DNA from: Sediminibacterium sp.
Lineage (GTDB): Bacteria; Bacteroidota; Bacteroidia; Chitinophagales; Chitinophagaceae
Length of the DNA stretch: 5,934 bases
Direction: 5' to 3'
NCBI GenBank assembly: GCA_017987615.1
Contig: JAGNTI010000087.1
Location: forward strand, 1 to 5,934
Position numbers and translations under genes: made by a program. The notes beneath the pieces were generated by a model, which saw only the letters and a list, made by a program, of their open reading frames with translations, was not told the DNA's origin and searched no databases. Position 1 is the stretch's first letter, and each line of letters opens with the position of its first letter. Positions 1 to 5,934 of this stretch are shown one piece after another.

Positions 1-536
1 TACACGCCAATATGTTCGTAATAAACAATAGCTGTGTCTGTACTTCTCGGATAAGGTATCACGCTGCGCGAAAAAAACAAGGCATTGCTTTTTTTATCGA
101 TCGCAACTTTTACATAGTTAGGATCATCAATATTTTGCTGTGAAGTAAGCACTTGCATCAGCGATGCTACGCGCACATTTTCATTACTGTCTTTAAATAC
201 TTCTAGTAGTTTTTGAAGTGGTTCTTTTTTTACAAAAGGTTCATCACCTTGTACGTTTACCACCACGTCAATATCTAAATTGGCAACCGCTTCTGCAATT
301 CGGTCGCTACCACTTTCATGTTCTTTAACACTCATGATAGCTTTACCGCCATGACTGGTGATTTCATCAAAAATAATAGCACTATCCGTTACTACAAATA
401 CATCGGTAAATAAACCAGTTGCAAGCGTGTTGTCGTAGGTATGACGAATAACGGTTTTATCTCCTAGCGGCTGCATGAGTTTAGCAGGAAAGCGCGTAGC
501 AGCATATCTAGCAGGAATAAAAGCACAAATTTTCAT
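1..536 (-). CDS. kdsB: 3-deoxy-manno-octulosonate cytidylyltransferase (CMP-Kdo synthetase), C-terminus cut by window edge
   Basis: KdsB couples CTP and Kdo to make CMP-Kdo in the cytoplasm, the activated sugar used for the inner core of lipopolysaccharide. The frame reads from ATG at 536-534 to the left edge with no stop, giving 178 residues of a family usually about 240-255 long, so roughly the last quarter is missing. Visible family motifs are the nucleotide-binding start [13 protein letters not shown] (residues 7-19), HESGSDR (73-79), VQGDEP (95-100, with the metal-binding Asp98), FFSRSVIP (154-161) and HIG near the cut end. The start is firm because the IPAR motif lies seven residues in, as in known KdsB proteins. 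It follows the hydroxylase gene by 34 bp on the same strand and is probably the third gene of the dnaN run. No Shine-Dalgarno sequence is seen. Identity is clear from the motifs; the missing end cannot be judged. Confidence 0.95.
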   Translation of the reverse strand, partial: MKICAFIPARYAATRFPAKLMQPLGDKTVIRHTYDNTLATGLFTDVFVVTDSAIIFDEITSHGGKAIMSVKEHESGSDRIAEAVANLDIDVVVNVQGDEPFVKKEPLQKLLEVFKDSNENVRVASLMQVLTSQQNIDDPNYVKVAIDKKSNALFFSRSVIPYPRSTDTAIVYYEHIGV

Positions 537-570
537 GAACATCAAATTGTGATGCAAAGAAACGGCATAT

Positions 571-1392
571 TTAATAATCTGTCTTCACCGATTTGTCAAA
601 AGGCACTTTTAACTGATAGGCTAAACTTTCGTCGGTACTATCATCGAGTACATCGAGGCCGTAACGCAAGTTTTCCATAGGCGTAGCATCAAAAGTTCCA
701 AAAAGGCGGTCCCAAATAGAAAAGATATTGCCGTAGTTAGAATCGGTTTGAGGACGCATATAATGATGGTGCACTTTGTGCATATTAGGTGATACAATCA
801 CATAGCTAATAGCCGTATCCAGCCATAAAGGAAGTCTAATATTGGCGTGGTTAAATTGAGAAAACACAGCGCTTAAACTTTGGTAGAGCATTACAAGCCA
901 CATGGGCGCGCCGCAAACAACCACACCTATAAGGGTAAATACAACCCTAAAAACGCTTTCTCCTGGATGGTGTCTATTTGCGGTGGTGGTATCTACATGG
1001 GTATCGGCGTGATGCACCATGTGAAATTTCCACAAGATTTTTATTTTATGTTCTATAAAATGAATGAACCAAGCGCCTACTAAATCTAAAAGCATTAACC
1101 CACCAATCATAAATACCCAGGTAGGCATTTCAACCATTTGTAGAACGCCAAATTTCCCCGCAACCGCCCAGTCCGATGCTTTTACAATGACAAGCGCAAA
1201 AGCAAAATTGATGATAATGGTTGTAGCTGTAAAAAAGAAATTTACAACCGCGTGTTTCCACTTGTGGTATGAAAATGAAAATAGAGGAATTGCTCCCTCT
1301 ATAATCCAAAATAAAGTAATACCACCAGCTAAAATAAGTGCGCGGTGCGTACTTGGTATCTGGTTAAAATATTCAATTAAATTTTCTAGCAT
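571..1392 (-). CDS. Fatty acid hydroxylase / sterol desaturase superfamily membrane protein
   Basis: This 273-residue integral membrane protein belongs to the di-iron hydroxylase family (sterol desaturase/fatty acid hydroxylase), whose members hydroxylate or desaturate lipids using O2. The iron-binding histidine boxes are present: HFIEH (111-115), HMVHH (124-128), HH at 141-142 and HKVHHH (205-210). Hydrophobic stretches near residues 18-38, 48-70, 92-112 and 149-172 are likely membrane segments, with the histidine boxes facing the cytoplasm by analogy. The C-terminal block [16 protein letters not shown] (219-234) is also typical of the family. The ATG at 1392-1390 starts 6 bp after the dnaN stop, so translation is probably coupled to dnaN on one transcript. 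There is no Shine-Dalgarno sequence. The substrate cannot be read from the sequence. A membrane lipid, carotenoid or sphingolipid-like acyl chain are all possible; neighbouring kdsB only hints at an envelope role. Confidence 0.9.
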   Translation of the reverse strand: MLENLIEYFNQIPSTHRALILAGGITLFWIIEGAIPLFSFSYHKWKHAVVNFFFTATTIIINFAFALVIVKASDWAVAGKFGVLQMVEMPTWVFMIGGLMLLDLVGAWFIHFIEHKIKILWKFHMVHHADTHVDTTTANRHHPGESVFRVVFTLIGVVVCGAPMWLVMLYQSLSAVFSQFNHANIRLPLWLDTAISYVIVSPNMHKVHHHYMRPQTDSNYGNIFSIWDRLFGTFDATPMENLRYGLDVLDDSTDESLAYQLKVPFDKSVKTDY

Positions 1393-1398
1393 ATGCTA

Positions 1399-2514
1399 TT
1401 AATTATTTAACATGAGCGGCATCACAAGCATCAGTAAATCTTCACCAGCACCCTGTTCGGTTGGTTTGATTAAACCCGCTTTTGTAGAAGTAGATAATTC
1501 CATTTTTACATCATCGGTGTCTGCAGCGTTTAACATTTCAATTAAAAACTTTGCATTGAAAGCGATTTGTAAATCTTCACCATCATACATACAATTCATG
1601 CGCTCATTACCTTCAAAACTAAAATCAACATCTTGCGCAGCCATCTGTAACTCGCTGCCAGTAATGTTTAGCGCCACTTGATTGGTACTCTTATTACTAA
1701 ATACATTTACGCGACGTAATGCATTTTGGAAATCATGTTTGTTAACAATTAGCTTGTACGGATTGTCTGCAGGAATCACCACTTTATAGTCTGGGAAACG
1801 CGCATCAATAAGTCTACAAATCATTTGTGTAGAACCATGGTTCACAAATAAATGATTGCTGTTATAGCTAATGGTAATTGGATCTTCGTTATCTGGTAAC
1901 GCGTTTTTTAATAAGTTAAGAGGTTTGCGCGGCACAATAAACGAATCTGTTTTTGGTGCTTTTGCATCTGTTCTTTTATAACGAACTAGTCTGTGCGCAT
2001 CGGTAGCAACAAATTGAACACCTGTTGTTGATAGTTCAAAAAATACACCCGTCATCGCAGGACGTAAATCGTCGTTACTAACAGCAAACAATGTTTTATT
2101 TATAGCCGTTAATAAAGCGCCACTTGTCATATCAAAACTACTGGTGTCATCTGCAGATGGTTCTTTAGGAAAGTTATCTGGATTTTCACCCATCACTTTA
2201 TACTTACCATTATCGCTGGTAATTTCTACAGCAAAGTTTTTATCGATATTAAAAGTGAGTGGTTGATCAGCAATATTTTTTAATGAATCCAACAAGATTT
2301 TAGCAGGAATACAAACACGACCATTGGCCTTGCTTTCAACATCCATTTCTACACGCATCACTGTTTCTAAATCAGTTGCTACTATGCTTAATTTTTTGTC
2401 GGTAATTTCAAATAAAAAGTCTTCTAAAATTGGCAAAACAGTATTTGCATTAATAACGCCACCAATTTGTTGTAGGTGTTTTAGAAGCGAAGAAGAAGAA
2501 ACAATAAATTTCAT
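1399..2514 (-). CDS. dnaN: DNA polymerase III subunit beta (sliding clamp)
   Basis: DnaN forms the dimeric ring that holds the replicative polymerase on DNA and serves as docking site for many repair proteins. The product is 371 residues, the usual size, and fits three clamp domains (roughly 1-120, 125-245 and 248-371). Recognisable pieces are the N-terminal MKFIVSSSSLLKHLQQIGG, TDLETVMRVE (47-56), TDAHRLVRY (171-179), RLIDARFPDY (234-243) and the C-terminal VMPLML (364-369), which lines the partner-binding cleft. The open frame extends nine residues further to an ATG at 2541, but I chose the ATG at 2514-2512: MKFIVSS is where clamps of this phylum begin, and the longer start would lie on the predicted -7 promoter element. 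It is the first gene of a minus-strand run with the hydroxylase and kdsB and is divergent from recX. No dnaA is seen next to it. Confidence 0.97.
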   Translation of the reverse strand: MKFIVSSSSLLKHLQQIGGVINANTVLPILEDFLFEITDKKLSIVATDLETVMRVEMDVESKANGRVCIPAKILLDSLKNIADQPLTFNIDKNFAVEITSDNGKYKVMGENPDNFPKEPSADDTSSFDMTSGALLTAINKTLFAVSNDDLRPAMTGVFFELSTTGVQFVATDAHRLVRYKRTDAKAPKTDSFIVPRKPLNLLKNALPDNEDPITISYNSNHLFVNHGSTQMICRLIDARFPDYKVVIPADNPYKLIVNKHDFQNALRRVNVFSNKSTNQVALNITGSELQMAAQDVDFSFEGNERMNCMYDGEDLQIAFNAKFLIEMLNAADTDDVKMELSTSTKAGLIKPTEQGAGEDLLMLVMPLMLNN

Positions 2515-2538
2515 GCTACATGAGTTATAGGTACCCTG

Positions 2539-2546
2539 CAAACCTA
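2539..2546 (-). promoter_or_regulatory. Candidate Bacteroidota -7 promoter element for dnaN
   Basis: On the minus strand this reads TAGGTTTG, an exact match to the Bacteroidota -7 consensus TAnnTTTG used by the primary sigma factor. It ends 24 bp upstream of the dnaN ATG, which would give a short leader of about 15-20 nt. No good -33 TTTG lies at the usual 17-23 bp spacing; the closest upstream TTG is only 11 bp away. The call therefore rests on one half of the promoter plus its position. Confidence 0.45.
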
Positions 2547-2571
2547 ATCCAAAATTCCAATACTTTGGCGC

Positions 2572-2590
2572 TCTAAATAGGGCTATTAGA
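2572..2590. repeat. Imperfect palindrome in the dnaN/recX divergent intergenic region
   Basis: The arms are TCTAA-A-TAG and CTATTAGA around a central GG, giving eight complementary pairs with one unpaired A at 2577. It sits about 26 bp upstream of the candidate dnaN -7 element and about 85 bp upstream of the recX ATG. The two-base centre suits a DNA dyad better than an RNA hairpin, so a protein-binding operator is conceivable. A chance palindrome in AT-rich DNA is equally possible. Nothing else distinct is seen in the 160-bp intergenic stretch (2515-2674). Confidence 0.3.
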
Positions 2591-2674
2591 CAACAAAGTG
2601 TTTTATGTGAATCAGTTGTGGATTTGCGGTCTAAAACATGGCATAATTACAGCAAGTCTGTATATTTATCGCTC

Positions 2675-3154
2675 ATGATAAAAAAATACCTCACCCCGGA
2701 TCAGGCTTGGCAAAAAATTAAGCACTACTGTGCCTATCAAGAGCGAAGCCACCAAGAAACCAAAGACCGGTTGTATGGGTATGGCTTATCTACCAAAGAT
2801 GTAGAAGTACTTCTTTCAAAACTCATCGAAGAAGACTATTTAAACGAAACCCGCTTTGCCACTTTATTTGCTGGCGGTCATTTTAGAACCAAAAAATGGG
2901 GGCGCGTAAAAATTGCTTACGAACTCAAGCAAAAAAGGGTAAGTGCTTACAATATTAAAGCTGGACTTGCCACCATCGAAGAGGAAGCTTATGAACAAAC
3001 CATATATAAACTAGCCCTCGATAAATGGGAGAAGTGTAAGGGCGAAGTGGGTTATGCCAGACAGGCAAAAGTGATGCAGTACTTAGTGAGCCGTGGGTTT
3101 GAGAGTGGGCCTGTGCAGGCCGCCATTGCCAAAATAAAAGCAGGGCTTCAATAA
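2675..3154 (+). CDS. recX: RecX family regulatory protein (RecA modulator)
   Basis: RecX binds RecA filaments and limits their growth, so restraining recombination and the SOS response. The product from ATG 2675 is 159 residues, normal for the family, and is built from small three-helix repeats. Conserved stretches are HYCAYQERSHQETKDRLYGYG (begins at residue 17), LIEEDYLNETRFA (50-62), the hallmark FRTKKWGRVKIAYELKQK (70-87) and a third repeat ending in VMQYLVSRGF (133-142). The open frame continues upstream to a GTG at 2618, but those 19 residues do not resemble a RecX N-terminus, whereas MIKKYLTPDQAWQKIKHYC does. There is no Shine-Dalgarno sequence. It is divergent from dnaN and is followed after 17 bp by the omega-amidase gene, so it probably heads a plus-strand transcript. 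No recA is present. No clear promoter was found for it. Confidence 0.93.
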   Translation: MIKKYLTPDQAWQKIKHYCAYQERSHQETKDRLYGYGLSTKDVEVLLSKLIEEDYLNETRFATLFAGGHFRTKKWGRVKIAYELKQKRVSAYNIKAGLATIEEEAYEQTIYKLALDKWEKCKGEVGYARQAKVMQYLVSRGFESGPVQAAIAKIKAGLQ

Positions 3155-3171
3155 AATTATTAAATTGCAGC

Positions 3172-3954
3172 ATGGGTAATTTACACATCAGCCTCATACA
3201 AACCGATCTTTTTTGGGAAGACAAGTTTCGCAATCTTGAGATGCTCGAAAAAAAAATAGCAAGCGTTGAAGCGGCTACACAAATTGTGGTATTACCCGAA
3301 ATGTTTACCACCGGTTTTAGTATGCAACCAAAACTGTTTGCCGAAACCATGGAAGGCCCTACGGTAGAGTGGATGGTAGAGCAGGCGGCCCTTCATAAAA
3401 TAATTTTAACGGGTAGCATTATTATAGAAGAAGACAATAAATTTTATAACCGCTTGTTATGGGTACTACCTACCGGACAAGTGGCGTATTACAATAAAAG
3501 ACACTTGTTTGCATTTGCTGGCGAAGACCAGGAATATACAGCGGGTAATAAAAGACTCATTGCACAAGTAAACGGATGGAAAATTTGTTTACAAATTTGT
3601 TACGACCTACGTTTTCCAGTTTGGGCACGCAAACAATCACCCGACGAATATGACCTTTTACTCTATGTAGCCAACTGGCCTGAAAGGCGCAACCATGCTT
3701 GGAAAACCTTACTGTGCGCGCGTTCCATAGAAAACCAAAGCTATGTAGTGGGCGTTAACAGGGTTGGAAAAGATGGACATCAAATAAACCACAGTGGCGA
3801 TAGTATGATTGTGGATCCATTTGGACAAGTACTATATTACAAAGCAGACGATGAAGATATCGTGTACATGGAATTAGAAAAAAATGTTGTGCTAGAAGCT
3901 AGAGAAAAATTCCCGTTTGGAAAAGACGCCGATTCTTTTTCGATTGAGCTTTAA
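3172..3954 (+). CDS. Carbon-nitrogen hydrolase, YafV/Nit2-type omega-amidase
   Basis: The protein belongs to the nitrilase superfamily. Its close relatives (E. coli YafV, mammalian Nit2) hydrolyse alpha-ketoglutaramate or alpha-ketosuccinamate to the keto acid and ammonia, clearing products of glutamine transamination. The Glu-Lys-Cys triad is intact: Glu43 in LPEMF, Lys109 in NKRHLF and Cys143 in CYDLRFPVW, with the accessory Glu118 in GEDQ. Blocks shared with E. coli YafV as I recall it include LPEMFT.GF, YKAGN-like YTAGN (122-126), LYVANWP (164-170), ARSIENQSYV (183-192), NRVG.DG (196-202) and REKFP (244-248). At 260 residues it is full length. The ATG at 3172 places the first beta strand LHISLIQTD directly after the start, as expected. 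It lies 17 bp after recX and 28 bp before nagA and is probably co-transcribed. No aminotransferase partner is nearby, so the exact amide substrate is inferred from family alone. Confidence 0.92.
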   Translation: MGNLHISLIQTDLFWEDKFRNLEMLEKKIASVEAATQIVVLPEMFTTGFSMQPKLFAETMEGPTVEWMVEQAALHKIILTGSIIIEEDNKFYNRLLWVLPTGQVAYYNKRHLFAFAGEDQEYTAGNKRLIAQVNGWKICLQICYDLRFPVWARKQSPDEYDLLLYVANWPERRNHAWKTLLCARSIENQSYVVGVNRVGKDGHQINHSGDSMIVDPFGQVLYYKADDEDIVYMELEKNVVLEAREKFPFGKDADSFSIEL

Positions 3955-3982
3955 TGCTCGTTTCATTACATCAATACTTTTT

Positions 3983-5065
3983 ATGTCAATATTTATTTCT
4001 GCAAAGTCATTGTTTAACGGGCACGAATGGATACAAGAAGCTGCTGTAGAAATAAAAGATGGAATAATCATTTCGATTTCAAAAGATCAGTATGATGCTA
4101 GTGCAGCTTACCATTACATAGTACCTGCATTTGTTGATTTACAAATTTATGGTGCAGACCAAAAATTGTTATCAGAATTTCCAGACGCTGATTGTATTCA
4201 AAAAATATATGAATATTGTTTAGCAGGTGGTGCCGCCTATTTTCAGCCCACTGTTGCTTCACAATCTATAACTGTTATTGTTAAGGCCATAGACGCCGTT
4301 AAGGCTTACAAAACCAGCGGTGGTAAGGGTTGTATAGGATTACATCTGGAAGGACCCTGGATTAATACTGCTAAAAAAGGAGCACATAACGAAGATGTTA
4401 TTCATGCGCCAAACATAGCCGAAGTCGAAGAAATATTGGCATACGGCAAAGGTTTTATTAGCATGATTACACTAGCACCAGAAATTTGTGATCCACACAT
4501 AATTGAAGTGATACAATCACACGGCATTATTGTATCGGCGGGGCATAGCAATGCAAATTATGAAACAGCTACAAAATTTTTTGATAACGGCATTACAGTA
4601 GCCACGCATTTATTTAATGCCATGAGCGGTTTTTTACATAGAGAGCCAGGCATGGTGGGTGCGTTATTTAATCATCCGCGCGCCATGAGTAGTATTATAG
4701 TAGATGGCTACCATGTAAATTATAATGCAATTAAATCTGCTAAAAAAATAATGGGTGACCGACTATTTTGTATCACAGACGCGGTAACAGCTACAAGCAC
4801 TGGTTTTTATAAGCACACCCTTGTTGGAGATAAATATGAATCGGGCGGAACCCTTAGTGGCTCTGCGCTTACGCAATTAAAATCGGTTCAAAATTTAGTG
4901 GAGCATGTAGGTGTTAATTTTGAAGAAGCTGTTAAAATGTGCAGTGTATATCCAGCACGCGTGATGCAAAAAAAAGAAATGAGTGGCTGTATACAAATGG
5001 GTGAAACTGCTGCGCTGATTTGTTTAAACGAAAAAATGGAGCTACTCAAAATAGTAGCCTCTTAA
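3983..5065 (+). CDS. nagA: N-acetylglucosamine-6-phosphate deacetylase
   Basis: NagA removes the acetyl group from GlcNAc-6-phosphate to give glucosamine-6-phosphate, in cytoplasmic amino-sugar use and cell-wall recycling. The 360-residue product shows the amidohydrolase fold with metal ligands Glu123 (HLEGPW), His188 (SAGHSN) and His209 (ATHLFNAM), substrate residues near DGYHV (241-245) and catalytic Asp266 (ITDAV). The N-terminal HxH metal site seen in two-metal members is replaced by Gln54-Ile-Tyr56, like the Gln-x-Asn of the E. coli enzyme, which suggests a single-metal form. The open frame reaches back to an ATG at 3917 inside the preceding gene, but ATG 3983 is chosen because MSIFISAKSLFNGHEW is the normal start and the next 22 upstream codons overlap the omega-amidase. 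The C-terminus ends somewhat early compared with the 382-residue E. coli protein. The stop overlaps the convergent peptidase stop by 4 bp. No nagB or sugar transporter is adjacent. Confidence 0.93.
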   Translation: MSIFISAKSLFNGHEWIQEAAVEIKDGIIISISKDQYDASAAYHYIVPAFVDLQIYGADQKLLSEFPDADCIQKIYEYCLAGGAAYFQPTVASQSITVIVKAIDAVKAYKTSGGKGCIGLHLEGPWINTAKKGAHNEDVIHAPNIAEVEEILAYGKGFISMITLAPEICDPHIIEVIQSHGIIVSAGHSNANYETATKFFDNGITVATHLFNAMSGFLHREPGMVGALFNHPRAMSSIIVDGYHVNYNAIKSAKKIMGDRLFCITDAVTATSTGFYKHTLVGDKYESGGTLSGSALTQLKSVQNLVEHVGVNFEEAVKMCSVYPARVMQKKEMSGCIQMGETAALICLNEKMELLKIVAS

Positions 5066-5072
5066 TTTTTTT
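5031..5072. terminator. Probable bidirectional intrinsic terminator at the nagA / S41 peptidase junction
   Basis: A perfect 6-bp inverted repeat, GCTACT (5041-5046) and AGTAGC (5053-5058), encloses a 6-base loop CAAAAT. A run of six A (5031-5036) lies left of it and a run of seven T (5066-5072) right of it. On the minus strand the hairpin is followed, after TCCA, by TTTTTT, a good intrinsic terminator for the peptidase gene. On the plus strand it is followed, after seven bases, by the T7 run, a weaker layout unless the A and T tracts pair and lengthen the stem. The left part lies inside the last codons of nagA and the right part inside the last codons of the peptidase gene. Confidence 0.6.
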
Positions 5073-5934
5073 GCTGAATCATTTTTTTAACGGCTTCTAG
5101 TTTAATATCAAAGCCTTGTTTGATGGCATACGAACTTGGATCTACCATTACATGCGGAATTACACCGCCACCCTTGGGCCTTGTTTTGTCCATCACGAGG
5201 CGGTATAAAGGAAGTCTAAATAGAAGCCCTGAATTAGGAAGTTTAATATTAGGAATCATCATAGCAGAGTTACCATAATAGCCGCCACCACTTTCTTCGC
5301 CTACAATCGTAACATTTTTTTGCTTCATAATTGGTGAAGTAAAAAGGGTTGACGCCGAAAAAGTATAGCCTCCTTGCAAAATATAAGCGTTTCCGTCAAA
5401 ATGATTTTTTGTTACAGGTGCATAATAATGTTTTTCAAATCTTTTGAAATGAAACTTTCCGTCCGCTTCTTTTTTTGAAATCAATGTTTTAGCAAGTGCA
5501 TAGTACATAACATTTAAAAAACTAGTTAGTGGCACTTTACTGATGCCCCTATTATTTGCTACTACACTATCTGCTATTTTAAATGAATGATCTGAAATGT
5601 ACCTTGATAAAAGTGTAGAATTTTTAATATTACCGCCACCGTTGCTGCGTATATCAATCACTAAATTTTTTACGTTTCTTGTTTTTATGGTTCTAAAGCT
5701 TTGACGTATAAATTTTCTGAGTCCCGAACCAGAAAAGCTGCTAAGGTTCATAAAGGCAGTATTAGCAGTACTATCAACGAGTAGTGTCCACTTTTTAATG
5801 GGAGCCGGCTTGGGTATTGTTGGTTTGCTACTTGCAACCGTTGATTTGGAAAGACTGTCTTTTTTTGTTTTGGGGGGCACATAAGCTGCAATACTTGTTG
5901 TTGAAGCATTACCCACGCTATCGATATATGAAAT
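5062..5934 (-). CDS. S41 family (C-terminal processing-type) peptidase, N-terminal part outside the window
   Basis: S41 peptidases are serine proteases, usually periplasmic or envelope-bound in Gram-negative bacteria. The 290 residues in the window hold the catalytic domain. LVIDIRSNGGG (fragment residues 91-101) is the classic S41 core strand. GGYTFSAS (188-195) carries the probable nucleophile Ser193, followed by VGEESGGGYYG (211-221) with the conserved Glu-rich turn. GGGVIPHVMVDPS (255-267) is the usual C-terminal block. Before the domain runs a low-complexity Pro/Ser/Thr/Lys stretch (about residues 19-46). A GTG at 5916 looks like a start, but the frame stays open to the window edge (reading ISYIDS before it), so the real N-terminus, with any signal peptide and upstream domain, is missing here. 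It is convergent with nagA. The target protein is unknown. Confidence 0.88.
   Translation of the reverse strand: MSYIDSVGNASTTSIAAYVPPKTKKDSLSKSTVASSKPTIPKPAPIKKWTLLVDSTANTAFMNLSSFSGSGLRKFIRQSFRTIKTRNVKNLVIDIRSNGGGNIKNSTLLSRYISDHSFKIADSVVANNRGISKVPLTSFLNVMYYALAKTLISKKEADGKFHFKRFEKHYYAPVTKNHFDGNAYILQGGYTFSASTLFTSPIMKQKNVTIVGEESGGGYYGNSAMMIPNIKLPNSGLLFRLPLYRLVMDKTRPKGGGVIPHVMVDPSSYAIKQGFDIKLEAVKKMIQQKN

Noticed and set aside
880..1402. Plus-strand open frames at 880-1083 and 1064-1402
   Set aside because: They lie antisense inside the hydroxylase gene, whose histidine boxes prove the minus-strand frame; their translations show no family features.
1412..2530. Plus-strand open frames at 1412-1681 and 2324-2530
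   Set aside because: Antisense shadows of dnaN with no recognisable protein features.
2617..2625. DnaA-box-like TGTGGATTT near dnaN
   Set aside because: Only seven of nine bases match TGTGGATAA, it is single, and there is no dnaA or AT-rich unwinding cluster, so there is no case for an origin.
2955..3350. Minus-strand open frame across the recX/omega-amidase junction
   Set aside because: Overlaps two well-supported plus-strand genes, including the LPEMF catalytic motif, and looks like nothing known.
3975..3982. TACTTTTT just before nagA as a -7 promoter element
   Set aside because: It lacks the final G of TAnnTTTG, touches the ATG, has no -33 partner, and nagA is only 28 bp behind the upstream gene.
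825..5219. Identical 15-base string ATAAAGGAAGTCTAA at 825-839 and 5205-5219
   Set aside because: In both minus-strand genes it encodes Arg-Leu-Pro-Leu within unrelated proteins; chance plus shared codon use explains it, with no flanking similarity.
5914..5916. GTG as start of the S41 peptidase
   Set aside because: The frame is open from there to the window edge, and the residues before and after it read as one continuous protein; the family needs more sequence upstream.
1..5934. Search by eye for CRISPR arrays, tRNAs, insertion sequences, toxin-antitoxin or defence genes
   Set aside because: Genes fill nearly the whole window and all are recognisable housekeeping families; no repeat arrays, transposase motifs or cloverleaf-like segments were seen.

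Overview
The window is an ordinary, gene-dense piece of a Bacteroidota chromosome. Inside that phylum, the Chitinophagales/Chitinophagaceae are my best guess, inferred from memory of similar proteins and not from a search. Four things point this way: the protein styles of DnaN, RecX and the S41 peptidase; the AT-leaning composition; the lack of Shine-Dalgarno sequences before any start; and a Bacteroidota-type -7 element (TAGGTTTG) before dnaN. The partial kdsB shows a Gram-negative cell that makes Kdo-containing lipopolysaccharide.

Layout. Left half, minus strand, read right to left: dnaN (sliding clamp, 1399-2514), a fatty acid hydroxylase/sterol desaturase family membrane protein (571-1392, 6 bp after dnaN), then kdsB (cut by the left edge, 34 bp further on). 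The close spacing suggests one transcript. A 160-bp divergent intergenic region (2515-2674) holds the likely dnaN promoter and an imperfect palindrome. Right half, plus strand: recX (2675-3154), a YafV-type omega-amidase (3172-3954, 17-bp gap) and a NagA-type N-acetylglucosamine-6-phosphate deacetylase (3983-5065, 28-bp gap), again probably one transcript. At the right edge a minus-strand S41 peptidase (5062-5934, N-terminus outside the window) runs tail-to-tail into nagA. The two genes share a 4-bp TTAA that supplies both stop codons. A perfect hairpin with an A-tract on one side and a T-tract on the other sits across this junction and looks like a bidirectional terminator.

How the genes fit together. 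The contents are housekeeping: replication (DnaN), recombination control (RecX), envelope synthesis (KdsB, perhaps the hydroxylase), metabolite repair (omega-amidase), amino-sugar or cell-wall recycling (NagA) and probable envelope proteolysis (S41 peptidase). The genes in each run do not form one pathway. Three annotated starts are moved downstream of the longest open frame (dnaN, recX, nagA), and the right-edge peptidase is a fragment with no start in the window.

I found no mobile element, CRISPR array, RNA gene, toxin-antitoxin pair or defence system, and nothing that supports a new biological system. The most interesting item is the terminator built into the overlapping convergent gene ends.
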